DNA from: Chryseobacterium fluminis
GTDB taxonomy: Bacteria > Bacteroidota > Bacteroidia > Flavobacteriales > Weeksellaceae
Direction of reading: 5' to 3'
Length of the DNA: 64,000 bases
Assembly: GCF_026314945.1 (NCBI RefSeq)
Contig: NZ_CP111121.1
Span: 4,030,001-4,094,000, forward strand
A program made the position numbers and the translations under genes. Numbering within the stretch: position 1 is the stretch's first letter; the number at the start of each line of letters is the position of its first letter. Below, in pieces: positions 1 to 5,978 of this stretch. The notes beneath the pieces were generated by a model. It was not told where the DNA came from and searched no databases. It saw nothing but the letters and a program-made list of their open reading frames with translations.

Positions 1-1018
1 GTGGTCGGATCCGCCTAAAAATAAACACAAAAGATCAAATACCTCCACTCAGAAAGGCAATAAAACGGAGGTGCCTCAGAATTACCCGATATTGTTTCCG
101 ACTCCTCAAAATCAGATCACCCGATTTATGCATGAAGGAGAGTACTTTATTCTGAGCAGTAAAAAACAACTGTTAAGAACGTATTTATCAGATAATTATT
201 ATAACAAAACGTATTATGATCACTATAGGACATTCCACGGATGCTCCGTGTTGTTTGATGAAATTTCCATAAAAGATAAAGGCATATTTGCCCTGGCGAA
301 AAATAAACAGCATGAATTTATACTGTGCCAGTATCAACCGGATAAAAAGCTGCTCTCAAAACTTAATATCAATACAAAGGAATATTCTGAGCTGAATGTA
401 ACAGGGTGGCATATCCCTTCCCATTTTGAATTGATTTATTTTAATAAACATTTTTACCTGTACGGAGAGAAAGCAGATTCGTTTTTTGAAATTAATATAG
501 AAGGGGATGTTTCTTTACAGGCCGTGGATCGTGATCCGGAAATTGAGAAAAATACAGCTAAAGTGAAGGTTGAGGTAGGAAAATTACTGAATAATAAACA
601 TCAAATTCTAAGCAACTTTACGCAGATCGGAATCAATAAAAATGATAATCTGGTGATTTCACAAAGTGAGCTGATGACCATGTATAACAGTTCTATCTGC
701 TTATACAGAAATAAATCGGCCATGAAAGTTGTGGCCAGTCAGAATAAAAATAAATTTACTTTTTCAGATGGAAGTGAGATCATTGCCGATTCCCGGGGAA
801 TGCTGACTTTCAGAAGTATCAATGCCAATATCCCGATATTTTATATGCCCACTGTAAAATTCAGTGCTGCGGCGCTGGCAACGGAAACCGAATTTGGAGG
901 ATCTGAGTATTATTTGCCTGAAAGCACCTTGTTAAAAGTGAAGACGATACAGGAAATGTGCGAAGATTATTTACATAAATTTATAGATCACGTGCTGAGT
1001 TATGGAGTTGAGAATTAA
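1..1018 (+). CDS. Beta-propeller-like protein of a membrane operon, 5' end outside the window
   Basis: The frame is open to the left edge (first full codon at 2), so the gene probably starts outside the window; GTG at 71 is the first start codon inside it but nothing forces its use. The visible part, about 338 residues, is soluble-looking, has no membrane segment, and repeats short hydrophobic-aromatic strands typical of a beta-propeller. Its stop overlaps the next start by 17 nt, so it is translationally coupled to two membrane proteins. The gene trio resembles MoxR-vWA-beta-propeller ternary systems, where propeller proteins (bpX) sit beside MoxR ATPase and vWA genes. That assignment rests on architecture and general resemblance, not on a specific motif; the ATPase and vWA genes would have to lie left of the window. 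Confidence 0.6.
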   Translation, partial: WSDPPKNKHKRSNTSTQKGNKTEVPQNYPILFPTPQNQITRFMHEGEYFILSSKKQLLRTYLSDNYYNKTYYDHYRTFHGCSVLFDEISIKDKGIFALAKNKQHEFILCQYQPDKKLLSKLNINTKEYSELNVTGWHIPSHFELIYFNKHFYLYGEKADSFFEINIEGDVSLQAVDRDPEIEKNTAKVKVEVGKLLNNKHQILSNFTQIGINKNDNLVISQSELMTMYNSSICLYRNKSAMKVVASQNKNKFTFSDGSEIIADSRGMLTFRSINANIPIFYMPTVKFSAAALATETEFGGSEYYLPESTLLKVKTIQEMCEDYLHKFIDHVLSYGVEN

Positions 1019-2717
1019 ACCGTTTCCGAAAAATAAGTACCCCAGAAAAGGACTTTTAGTTAAAGGTGCGTCACCATTGGTATGGCTTAGGGAAATCGAT
1101 GCTCTTGCTATTGACATCAGTGTGGTAAAATCTTTTGCAGTTCCTTCCAACGAGCCGAATGTTCTGTATGGCTGCTTTTTGATTTTTGATCAGAATATTC
1201 CGGCAGAAATTGGGAAGAATGCCTATTTCCAGTGTTTTGATGATATGCTGTTTATCCCCGAAAATACAGACTTTTATCCAAAAATAAATGCAGAGGACTG
1301 GCAAAATGCAGACACCGAATATTTAATTATTCATCCTGAATTCGGATTGGTAAAGTTAAAGGAACCCATAGACTGGGTTTCTCTGCTGCAGGAATCTCCG
1401 AAAGCTGAAGATCTCGTCAGAAAACCGTTGAACGGTGTACCCATTCCTCAGGAGATCAAAACATTTCTGGTGGAGATGAATGATGACCGTCTCTTGGAAG
1501 AGCTGGAAAAACCCCAGACGGATGAAGAGTGGATGAAAAATCTTCCATTTGACAAAAAGAAGCTCCTGGAGGGAAATCAGGAAGAAATTGAAAAATACCT
1601 TGCTTATATTACCAGGTATCCCGAACGGGCAATTTATCTTGGAATTCCTTTAGATATCGGCGGCACATTCCGGGGAGATGGATTTGGCAATTTTAATTTT
1701 GACCCGGGTTGGTTTGCCGGTCTTTTCGGAAATGCTCTTCCGGAGGGAGATCACAGTCAGCCAGAATCAAATAACAGCCCGAAGAGAAAATCAAAAGATT
1801 ACCATAAAATTCTGATGGCCGTATTACTTCTTGTTATTGTCGTGGGATTTGCGGTAGGTTCGGATCATAAGAGCAGAATAAAATCAGAATCAGCGGATCT
1901 TTACAGCGATTCTGCAGTGGAGACGGCTCCGACCGGTGATGAGAAGATGGCAACACTGGCATTTGAATCCGGATTTACGGAAATTGATATGAAAATAGAT
2001 TCTCTGTACCGAAAGGAAAGAGCCGGACTGATGGCTGCTTATGATGCCGCGATAGCAGAAAATTCCTCGGGGGAAATCCCATCTTCATTAAACTGGGAAA
2101 TTGAAGGCTACCGGGTACGGGAAAAGCAGTCACGTGATTCACTTAAAGTGATCTATAACGAAAAAATTGCCGAATATGTTGATGAAAAGACAAAGTTCTA
2201 CAAGGAAAAAGTAGCGGATTCTCTGAGAAAATATATAACCATTTCCTCTGCTTCAAGAAAACTTTTAATGGATGAAACGGTAGAAAAACGGAGAATGGCA
2301 ATCACAGACTCGCTGACGAATAGATACGGAACCGCTAATACCATCGATCCTGTTGTTGTTTATAAAAATAATTCTTTTAAAAAGATGTTTAAGGTTAATG
2401 AAAATTCGTCAGGAGAATCCGGAGCTTCTTTTCCCGGACTTATTCTATTACTGCTTTCAATAGGAGGAGCGGTAGCGTTTTACATCTACTTTGTAAAAGA
2501 CAAACCGCTGGATATAGGTGGGAGCCATATGCCGCAGGGAATTAAAATACTCTTGATGACACTGCTTGCAGGAATGATATTGTATATTTTTTATCCCCTG
2601 ATTTCGATGTTCGGATACAACTGGCTGGTATGGATTCTTGTAGTGGTTATTGCAGTGGTTCTGTACCGTTTGTTCAGTGAAGATGAAACAATTTTAAAAT
2701 CCGGGAAAAATGAATAA
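1002..2717 (+). CDS. Multi-pass membrane protein, possible bpX-type component
   Basis: 571 residues. A soluble N-terminal half (1-265) carries the conserved-looking opening MELRIKPFPKNKYPRKG and a glycine-rich patch near 222-245. A membrane segment follows at about 268-286, then a charged, probably helical region (300-460), and three more membrane segments near 477-499, 513-533 and 537-556. It overlaps the upstream gene by 17 nt and the downstream gene by 8 nt, so all three are likely co-translated. The layout, a cytoplasmic module tethered to the membrane by a coiled stalk, fits the membrane partner of a MoxR-vWA-propeller complex. No catalytic motif is visible; the family call is an inference. 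Confidence 0.6.
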   Translation: MELRIKPFPKNKYPRKGLLVKGASPLVWLREIDALAIDISVVKSFAVPSNEPNVLYGCFLIFDQNIPAEIGKNAYFQCFDDMLFIPENTDFYPKINAEDWQNADTEYLIIHPEFGLVKLKEPIDWVSLLQESPKAEDLVRKPLNGVPIPQEIKTFLVEMNDDRLLEELEKPQTDEEWMKNLPFDKKKLLEGNQEEIEKYLAYITRYPERAIYLGIPLDIGGTFRGDGFGNFNFDPGWFAGLFGNALPEGDHSQPESNNSPKRKSKDYHKILMAVLLLVIVVGFAVGSDHKSRIKSESADLYSDSAVETAPTGDEKMATLAFESGFTEIDMKIDSLYRKERAGLMAAYDAAIAENSSGEIPSSLNWEIEGYRVREKQSRDSLKVIYNEKIAEYVDEKTKFYKEKVADSLRKYITISSASRKLLMDETVEKRRMAITDSLTNRYGTANTIDPVVVYKNNSFKKMFKVNENSSGESGASFPGLILLLLSIGGAVAFYIYFVKDKPLDIGGSHMPQGIKILLMTLLAGMILYIFYPLISMFGYNWLVWILVVVIAVVLYRLFSEDETILKSGKNE

Positions 2718-3738
2718 ACAAAAGTTTTTAGATAAATTTCTGACGGTATTTTTTATCCTTGCGGCCCTAAAAATAGTGGGAATACTCGTGCAGCTCTCCC
2801 GTGCTGACCTGGTGACCGTTCTGGGGAATCTTGTATTATTTGCCATCATCGCAGCCATCGTTTTTTTTATCATTGTCGTTTTACGGGACAAGCAAAAGGA
2901 TGCGTCACCGGCACCTGTAGGCAGAAACGCCGGAGGAATAGGAAAAGGAACGTATGTAGATCCTTCACTATTTGATAAATTGAGAAGTATCTATGAAGAG
3001 ATCGCTCAAAAGCATATTGCTGAAAAAGAATATAAAAAAGCAGCCGTCGTATATATGAATTTGCTGAAAAATGACTATCGCGCTGCCCAGACCTTAAAGG
3101 AAGGCGGCCTGTATAATGAAGCTGCTGCCGTATTTTTAAAAAGGCTGAACAGTAAAGTAGAAGCCGCTGACTGTTATGTCCAGGCAAAGCAGTATCGAAA
3201 GGCAATCGACCTTTATCGGGAACTACAGCATAAAGAGAAAGTCGGAGATCTGTATAAAGAGATGAATGATACTGAAAATGCACACCTGTATTATCAGATG
3301 GTGATAGATGATTATGTAAGCAATGGGCAGATGGTAAAAGGATCTCTGATCTACCGACAGAAAATGGAAATGCCAGGTGAAGCACAGAAAATTCTGCTGA
3401 AAGGCTGGGAAGAAAATAAAGATGCATTTAACTGTCTGAATAATTATTTTGCCAATATTTCCGACGTGAAAGTACTCAACATACAAATTCAGGAATTGTA
3501 CGACAAAACACCGTCCGATAAAAAAATCATTTATCTGGAAGCGATGAAGTATGAATTTAAAAAAGATCAGAAACTTCAGAACACCTCAAGAAATATAGCT
3601 TATGAAATCATTGCGGAAAAAGTGGCGACACGTTCTGAAATCGTTAATGAATTAAAATATTTCAATCCCGATGATCAGGTGATTCTAAAGGATATTTCCA
3701 GATATAAGACAGGGAGAAATAAGATGTTCAGGAATTAA
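2710..3738 (+). CDS. Membrane-anchored TPR-like protein
   Basis: 342 residues. Two hydrophobic segments at about 9-28 and 36-58 anchor the N terminus; the rest is alpha-helical with A/Y-rich repeats of roughly 33 residues between 100 and 230 (for example EKEYKKAAVVYMNLLKN and AKQYRKAIDLYRELQ), the pattern of tetratricopeptide repeats. It starts in an 8-nt overlap with the previous stop, so it belongs to the same operon. TPR proteins of this kind usually act as assembly scaffolds; here it would hold the propeller protein or its ATPase at the membrane. It is the last gene of the operon; a dispersed palindromic repeat follows the stop. Confidence 0.65.
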   Translation: MNKQKFLDKFLTVFFILAALKIVGILVQLSRADLVTVLGNLVLFAIIAAIVFFIIVVLRDKQKDASPAPVGRNAGGIGKGTYVDPSLFDKLRSIYEEIAQKHIAEKEYKKAAVVYMNLLKNDYRAAQTLKEGGLYNEAAAVFLKRLNSKVEAADCYVQAKQYRKAIDLYRELQHKEKVGDLYKEMNDTENAHLYYQMVIDDYVSNGQMVKGSLIYRQKMEMPGEAQKILLKGWEENKDAFNCLNNYFANISDVKVLNIQIQELYDKTPSDKKIIYLEAMKYEFKKDQKLQNTSRNIAYEIIAEKVATRSEIVNELKYFNPDDQVILKDISRYKTGRNKMFRN

Positions 3739-3751
3739 TAATGATGGTAAT

Positions 3752-3838
3752 GCTTCGTCATTGCGAGGAGCAAAGCGACGAAGCAATCTCAAAGTGAAAT
3801 TATATAATATACATTGCTTCACCTTTGGTTAGCAATAA
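3752..3838. repeat. REP-like imperfect palindrome
   Basis: The sequence CATTGCGAGGAGCAAAGC then GACGAAGCAATCTC is followed about 30 nt later by CATTGCTTCACC and GGTTAGCAAT, so the two halves can pair as one long imperfect hairpin. Sequences starting CATTGCGAGGA..GAAGCAATCTC are familiar as dispersed intergenic repeats in flavobacterial genomes. It marks the boundary between the membrane operon and the RNA island. Confidence 0.6.
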
Positions 3839-3867
3839 CAAATTATGAAATATATTTATAAATCATT

Positions 3868-3875
3868 TATCTTTG
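3868..3875 (+). promoter_or_regulatory. Bacteroidota -7 promoter element for leader gene A
   Basis: TATCTTTG fits the Bacteroidota sigma-A -7 consensus TAnnTTTG exactly and lies 13 nt upstream of the ATG at 3889, which gives a very short untranslated leader. No convincing -33 TTTG is visible. Its presence supports real transcription of the 42-codon gene. Confidence 0.6.
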
Positions 3876-3888
3876 CACCAATAAAATT

Positions 3889-4017
3889 ATGACAATACAA
3901 AGAGCACATATCAGTTTAAATCTATGCGATCGCCCTTTACTAAAGGGATCGTTTGGATATGAATGGATGATATCAGATGAGGCGAAATGTGCTTGCTTTG
4001 AAAATTATTTACTGTAA
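3889..4017 (+). CDS. 42-residue leader peptide A, candidate general tRNA sensor
   Basis: The ORF has a consensus -7 element upstream (3868) and a rho-independent terminator downstream (4049), so promoter, ORF and terminator form a self-contained mini-gene. The peptide is MTIQRAHISLNLCDRPLLKG followed by SFGYEWMISDEAKCACFENYLL. It contains 19 of the 20 amino acids (no Val), and all 19 occur within the first 26 codons, including Trp, Cys, His and Met. Thirty different sense codons are used in 42 positions. Codons 31-32 (GAG GCG) with the preceding T are complementary to the 5' arm of the terminator. I read it as a leader peptide whose job is to be translated, not a functional protein; a toxin or other small protein cannot be excluded. 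Confidence 0.6.
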   Translation: MTIQRAHISLNLCDRPLLKGSFGYEWMISDEAKCACFENYLL

Positions 4018-4057
4018 ACTCGTAAAGATTTAATCAAAATACTGCAGAAACGCCTCG
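3978..4057 (+). promoter_or_regulatory. Candidate antiterminator pairing of leader A
   Basis: TGAGGCG (3978-3984, inside codons 30-32) can pair over 7 bp with CGCCTCG (4051-4057), the 5' arm of the terminator. The two pairings exclude each other. A ribosome stalled upstream of about codon 27 would leave 3978-3984 free and favour readthrough; one that reaches the stop would cover it and favour termination. A further upstream CGCC (3932-3935) could act as a protector strand against GGCG. This pairing is short and needs folding analysis. Confidence 0.4.
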
Positions 4058-4075
4058 GTTACCGGGGCGTTTTTT
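4049..4075 (+). terminator. Rho-independent terminator or attenuator A
   Basis: CGCCTCGG (4051-4058) pairs with CCGGGGCG (4062-4069) with one G-U pair and a tight TTA loop, followed by six T (4070-4075). It lies 33 nt past the stop of leader A. Confidence 0.8.
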
Positions 4076-4303
4076 GTGTTTTTAAGGGTGTAAATTATTT
4101 AGAATGAAAAAAAATAACCATAAAATTGAAAATTATTTAATAACAAATGAACCATTAATAAGAAAATAAAGCGTGATCAATAATCCGGTGAGAGACAGTC
4201 ATTTAGGTATTTAAGGCATCTGTAAAATATTACGGACGGAAATCTTCTACCCTAAATATTGCGTTTAAATAACTGATTATCAATATTTTAAATAAAAAAT
4301 AAA

Positions 4304-4335
4304 TTTGCAGATTAAAAAAAATCATCTTTACTTTG
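4304..4335 (+). promoter_or_regulatory. Promoter of leader gene B
   Basis: TTTG at 4304-4307 (-33) and TTACTTTG at 4328-4335 (-7) are 20 nt apart, matching Bacteroidota promoter geometry with one departure from TAnnTTTG. About 69 nt of untranslated leader follow before the ATG. A near-identical TTACTTTGC occurs at 14857, upstream of the second tRNA-like cluster. Confidence 0.55.
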
Positions 4336-4404
4336 CAACCGAAAATTGAAAGCAACAAGTTTTCAGCCTTTCAGTGAAAACAATTTTTAAATAACAAGAA
4401 TATT

Positions 4405-4542
4405 ATGAAACCATTGCATAACATATCTGATACATTTTCAGGACTATACAGACAGGAACCGAAAGGGAACGGGTATGCTTGCATTATGCTTCTTGATAAG
4501 GAATTTGTGGATAAAAGGTGCTTATATATAACGGTCAGCTAA
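4405..4542 (+). CDS. 45-residue leader peptide B, candidate general tRNA sensor
   Basis: A second mini-gene with its own promoter (4304-4335) and terminator (4569-4595), lying directly before the tRNA array. The peptide begins MKPLHNISDTFSGLYRQEPK and continues GNGYACIMLLDKEFVDKRC then LYITVS. It has 19 of 20 amino acids (no Trp), 18 of them within the first 26 codons, and uses 32 different sense codons in 45 positions, including uncommon ones such as CTA, AGG, CCG, GGG and ACG. It has no sequence similarity to leader A beyond this composition; together the two cover all 20 amino acids. Codons 38-42 are complementary to the terminator's 5' arm. The role as an attenuation leader is inferred from this architecture. 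Confidence 0.6.
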   Translation: MKPLHNISDTFSGLYRQEPKGNGYACIMLLDKEFVDKRCLYITVS

Positions 4543-4573
4543 TAAACTGACACGTCTAAAATATAAAGCGCCT
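4516..4573 (+). promoter_or_regulatory. Candidate antiterminator pairing of leader B
   Basis: AGGTGCTT (4516-4523) pairs with AAGCGCCT (4566-4573) over 8 bp with one G-U, and TATAT (4525-4529) pairs with ATATA (4561-4565), leaving a single bulged A at 4524. The 13-bp helix consumes CGCCT of the terminator's 5' arm (4569-4574), so helix and terminator exclude each other. The upstream strand lies in codons 38-42 of leader B, so a ribosome stalled earlier leaves it free and one finishing the ORF covers it. Confidence 0.5.
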
Positions 4574-4595
4574 CCCGAAAAGAGGCGTTTTTTTT
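4569..4595 (+). terminator. Rho-independent terminator or attenuator B
   Basis: CGCCTC (4569-4574) and GAGGCG (4582-4587) form a perfect 6-bp stem with a 7-nt loop and are followed by eight T. The first tRNA-like sequence starts 2 nt after the T run, so a transcript from the leader B promoter must pass this terminator to enter the array. Confidence 0.85.
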
Positions 4596-4597
4596 AT

Positions 4598-4670
4598 GGT
4601 TTCTTTAGCTTATTTGGTAAAGCGTCGGTTTGTGGCACCGGAAAACAGGGTTCGATTCCCGGAGAGACCC
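4598..4670 (+). tRNA. tRNA-His(GTG)-like, slightly irregular
   Basis: Acceptor GGTTTCT pairs with AGAGACC (one G-U); D stem GCTT/AAGC; anticodon stem TCGGT/ACCGG with loop TTGTGGC (anticodon GTG); T loop TTCGATT. The discriminator is C, as expected for tRNA-His, but the base at -1 is T instead of the G needed by HisRS, there is one extra base between acceptor and D stem, and the T stem has an A-G mismatch. A functional tRNA is possible but not certain. Confidence 0.6.
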
Positions 4671-4680
4671 AAATTTATAA

Positions 4681-4754
4681 AATCGCATAGCTCAACGGGT
4701 TAGAGCATCGACCTGATACGTCGAAGGCTGAAGGTTCGAATCCTTCTGCGATTA
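4681..4754 (+). tRNA. tRNA-Ile(GAT)
   Basis: A full cloverleaf of 74 nt: acceptor AATCGCA/TGCGATT (7 perfect pairs), D stem GCTC/GAGC, anticodon stem TCGAC/GTCGA with loop CTGATAC (GAT), T stem GAAGG/CCTTC with loop TTCGAAT, discriminator A, no encoded CCA. All stems pair, so it could be functional. An A-U first acceptor pair is unusual for a cellular tRNA. Confidence 0.85.
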
Positions 4755-4762
4755 CAAAAAAA

Positions 4763-4834
4763 GGTCTGTTGAGGTAATGGCTAACCTGCCTGACTGTCGC
4801 TCAGGCACTGCGGGTTCGATTCCCGCACAGACCG
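4763..4834 (+). tRNA. tRNA-Asp(GTC)
   Basis: Acceptor GGTCTGT/ACAGACC, D stem AGGT/ACCT, anticodon stem CCTGA/TCAGG with loop CTGTCGC (GTC), T stem GCGGG/CCCGC with loop TTCGATT, discriminator G as needed for Asp identity. All stems are perfect. Position 37 is G and the D loop is short, so it differs from ordinary flavobacterial tRNA-Asp as I remember it. Confidence 0.85.
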
Positions 4835-4903
4835 CACAGGTTCACGGATAATTTTCTGATCCGACTGTCTCTCGGAATAGAATTTTGAAGTGAATCTGCA
4901 AAA

Positions 4904-4978
4904 CTGGAAAGATAACGGTGGTTGTTTACCCGCCTTGGACGCGGGAGGTCGTAAGTTCGAATCTTGCTTTCCAGACCA
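4904..4978 (+). tRNA. tRNA-Pro(TGG) with encoded CCA
   Basis: Acceptor CTGGAAA/TTTCCAG, anticodon stem CCCGC/GCGGG with loop CTTGGAC (TGG), T stem GTAAG/CTTGC (one G-U) with loop TTCGAAT, discriminator A followed by CCA. The D stem is weak (three pairs). The 69 bp between this and the Asp gene hold no further cloverleaf that I can recognise. Confidence 0.8.
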
Positions 4979-4980
4979 TT

Positions 4981-5041
4981 GCTCCATTCGTCTAATGTTT
5001 TAAGACGCAATAAATAAGGGTTCGATTTACCGTATGGAGCA
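4981..5041 (+). pseudogene. tRNA-Glu-like sequence without an anticodon arm
   Basis: Acceptor GCTCCAT/ATGGAGC is perfect and the D arm GTCT/AGAC is intact, but only GCAATAAAT separates the D arm from a degenerate T arm (loop TTCGATT). Compared with the Glu(TTC)-like element at 5876, which shares acceptor and D-arm sequence, the anticodon stem-loop has been removed almost exactly. It cannot decode; it could be a relic or a 61-nt structured RNA. Confidence 0.65.
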
Positions 5042-5046
5042 CAAAA

Positions 5047-5118
5047 GATTTCGTAGCTCAATGGTAGAGCACTGGTCTGTTAAACCAGAAGTTGAAAGTT
5101 CGAATCTTTCCGGAATCG
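5047..5118 (+). tRNA. tRNA-Asn(GTT)
   Basis: Acceptor GATTTCG/CGGAATC (one G-U), D stem GCTC/GAGC, anticodon stem CTGGT/ACCAG with loop CTGTTAA (GTT), T stem GAAAG/CTTTC with loop TTCGAAT, discriminator G. A regular cloverleaf with the usual Asn anticodon loop; likely functional. Confidence 0.85.
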
Positions 5119-5128
5119 CAAAAACTAA

Positions 5129-5203
5129 ATGTTAATTGTTTCAGAAGAGAAAAGAAAAGGTCTGTCGGGAGCAGAAGATCTTTACGCCAAAAACACAATA
5201 TAG
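5129..5203 (+). other. Possible 24-residue peptide within a repeat element
   Basis: ATG at 5129 opens a short frame, MLIVSEEKRKGLSGAEDLYA then KNTI. A second short frame at 5508-5564 encodes MSSEERKSLSSAEVLTSN; the shared pattern SEE-RK-LS-AE-L suggests the repeat once carried, or still carries, a coding segment. Neither has a recognisable ribosome binding site, so translation is doubtful. Confidence 0.3.
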
Positions 5204-5214
5204 GCAGGCTTTTT
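5156..5214 (+). repeat. 60-nt element, copy 1
   Basis: First of three diverged copies of an element whose ends are complementary (AAAG..CTGTC with GGCAGGCTTT) around a core GAGCAGAAGATCTTTA, ending in a T run. It could be a long-loop terminator hairpin or a small structured RNA. Confidence 0.5.
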
Positions 5215-5287
5215 CTTAACTCACTTGAAGCTGGATGATTAAAATTGCTGAGGAAAGTTTAAACATAATTTACATTTTTAGGTAAAT

Positions 5288-5347
5288 AAAGCTTGTCAAA
5301 GCGCAGAAGTTCTTATATCAAACAAAAAATGAAGACAGGCTTTATTT
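5288..5347 (+). repeat. 60-nt element, copy 2
   Basis: Ends AAAGCTTGTC and GACAGGCTTT pair over 10 bp (one G-U) around the core AGCGCAGAAGTTCTTA, followed by ATTTTC. It has no start codon for the peptide frame found in copies 1 and 3. Confidence 0.55.
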
Positions 5348-5408
5348 TCAAAATAATTTAAGATCAGAAATTATAAAGAAATATTTCTGAGTATGGATCC
5401 TGAAAAAC

Positions 5409-5490
5409 GATGGTTCGCCGAAGTGGAAGAGTCGGGGCGGTCTGCAAAACCGCTGCGTAAGCTGAGTGGGTTTGAATCCCATAACCATCT
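5409..5490 (+). tRNA. tRNA-Cys(GCA)-like with enlarged variable loop
   Basis: Acceptor GATGGTT/AACCATC, D stem CCGA/TCGG, anticodon stem GCGGT/ACCGC with loop CTGCAAA (GCA), T stem GTGGG/CCCAT with loop TTTGAAT, discriminator T, the required Cys identity base. The variable region is about 12 nt (TGCGTAAGCTGA) where 4-5 is normal for tRNA-Cys. Confidence 0.7.
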
Positions 5491-5526
5491 CTAATAACTA
5501 AAATGAGATGAGTTCCGAAGAAAGAA

Positions 5527-5588
5527 AAAGTTTGTCGAGCGCAGAAGTTCTTACATCAAACTAAAAATTAAATACAGGCTTTGTTTTT
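5527..5588 (+). repeat. 60-nt element, copy 3
   Basis: AAAGTTTGT pairs with ACAGGCTTT around the core AGCGCAGAAGTTCTTA and is followed by GTTTTTC. The conserved core is nearly identical to copy 2. A weak relic of the core, AGCGCAGAAGATCTTT, also occurs near 58041. Confidence 0.55.
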
Positions 5589-5606
5589 CCTCACAAAAAA
5601 GAAATG

Positions 5607-5796
5607 AGATGCCAGAATTCAGGAATCTGGTATGATCCAAAACGGTCAACTCATAAAACCGGAAGTACGCCAAAGCTGAAAAGTCGGGGCACAGAGACAA
5701 GAGAAATGAATTGAACAATTCTTCTAAAAAATGAAAAATAGCGTTAAAATTTGTTGCTTCATTGCTGAATAGGTTCGAATCCTATTACTTCTACCA
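5607..5796 (+). pseudogene. Remnants of two or three tRNA-like sequences
   Basis: Three pieces are visible. CGGTCAACTCATAAAACCG (5643-5661) resembles a Met (CAT) anticodon hairpin with two extra bases. GTACGCCAAAGCTG then AAAAGTCGGGGC (5665-5690) is a mutated copy of the first half of the Cys element at 5409. ATAGG TTCGAAT CCTAT TACTTCT ACCA (to about 5795) is a clean T arm, acceptor strand and CCA whose 5' half is lost. No complete cloverleaf can be drawn. Confidence 0.5.
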
Positions 5797-5799
5797 ATA

Positions 5800-5870
5800 T
5801 CACTGATAATGTAATGGCAGCATGCAGGAAATGTACTCTTGTTGTTCAGGTTCGACTCCTGGTCAGTGTT
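5800..5870 (+). tRNA. Cloverleaf with Thr-like anticodon TGT but A at position 33
   Basis: Acceptor TCACTGA/TCAGTGT (first pair mismatched), bases 8-9 TA, D stem ATGT/GCAT, anticodon stem CAGGA/TCTTG, T stem TCAGG/CCTGG with loop TTCGACT. The 7-nt anticodon loop is AATGTAC, giving TGT, but position 33 is A where U is universal. The fold survives although decoding should be impaired, so it is either early decay or a tRNA-shaped RNA with another role. A run of T follows at once. Confidence 0.5.
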
Positions 5871-5875
5871 TTTTT

Positions 5876-5948
5876 GCTCCATTCGTCTAACGGTTCAAAA
5901 CGTCTGCCTTTCGGGCAGAAAATAAGGGTTCGATTCCCTTATAGAGTA
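5876..5948 (+). tRNA. tRNA-Glu(TTC)-like, damaged
   Basis: GCTCCAT/ATAGAGT acceptor with one C-A mismatch and one G-U, anticodon stem TCTGC/GCAGA with loop CTTTCGG (TTC), T stem AAGGG/CCCTT with loop TTCGATT, discriminator A. The D loop reads AACGGTTCAAAA, where a standard tRNA-Glu would have the conserved GGTTAGGAC-type sequence. It shares acceptor and D arm with the anticodon-less element at 4981. Confidence 0.6.
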
Positions 5949-5978
5949 CTTTTTCAGACCTTAACGGTGAGTGGTAGC

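Noticed and set aside
4781..5061. Minus-strand reading frames of 68 and 86 codons
   Set aside because: They are antisense to the Asp, Pro and Glu tRNA-type sequences; the frames exist because the tRNA-like sequences lack stops on that strand.
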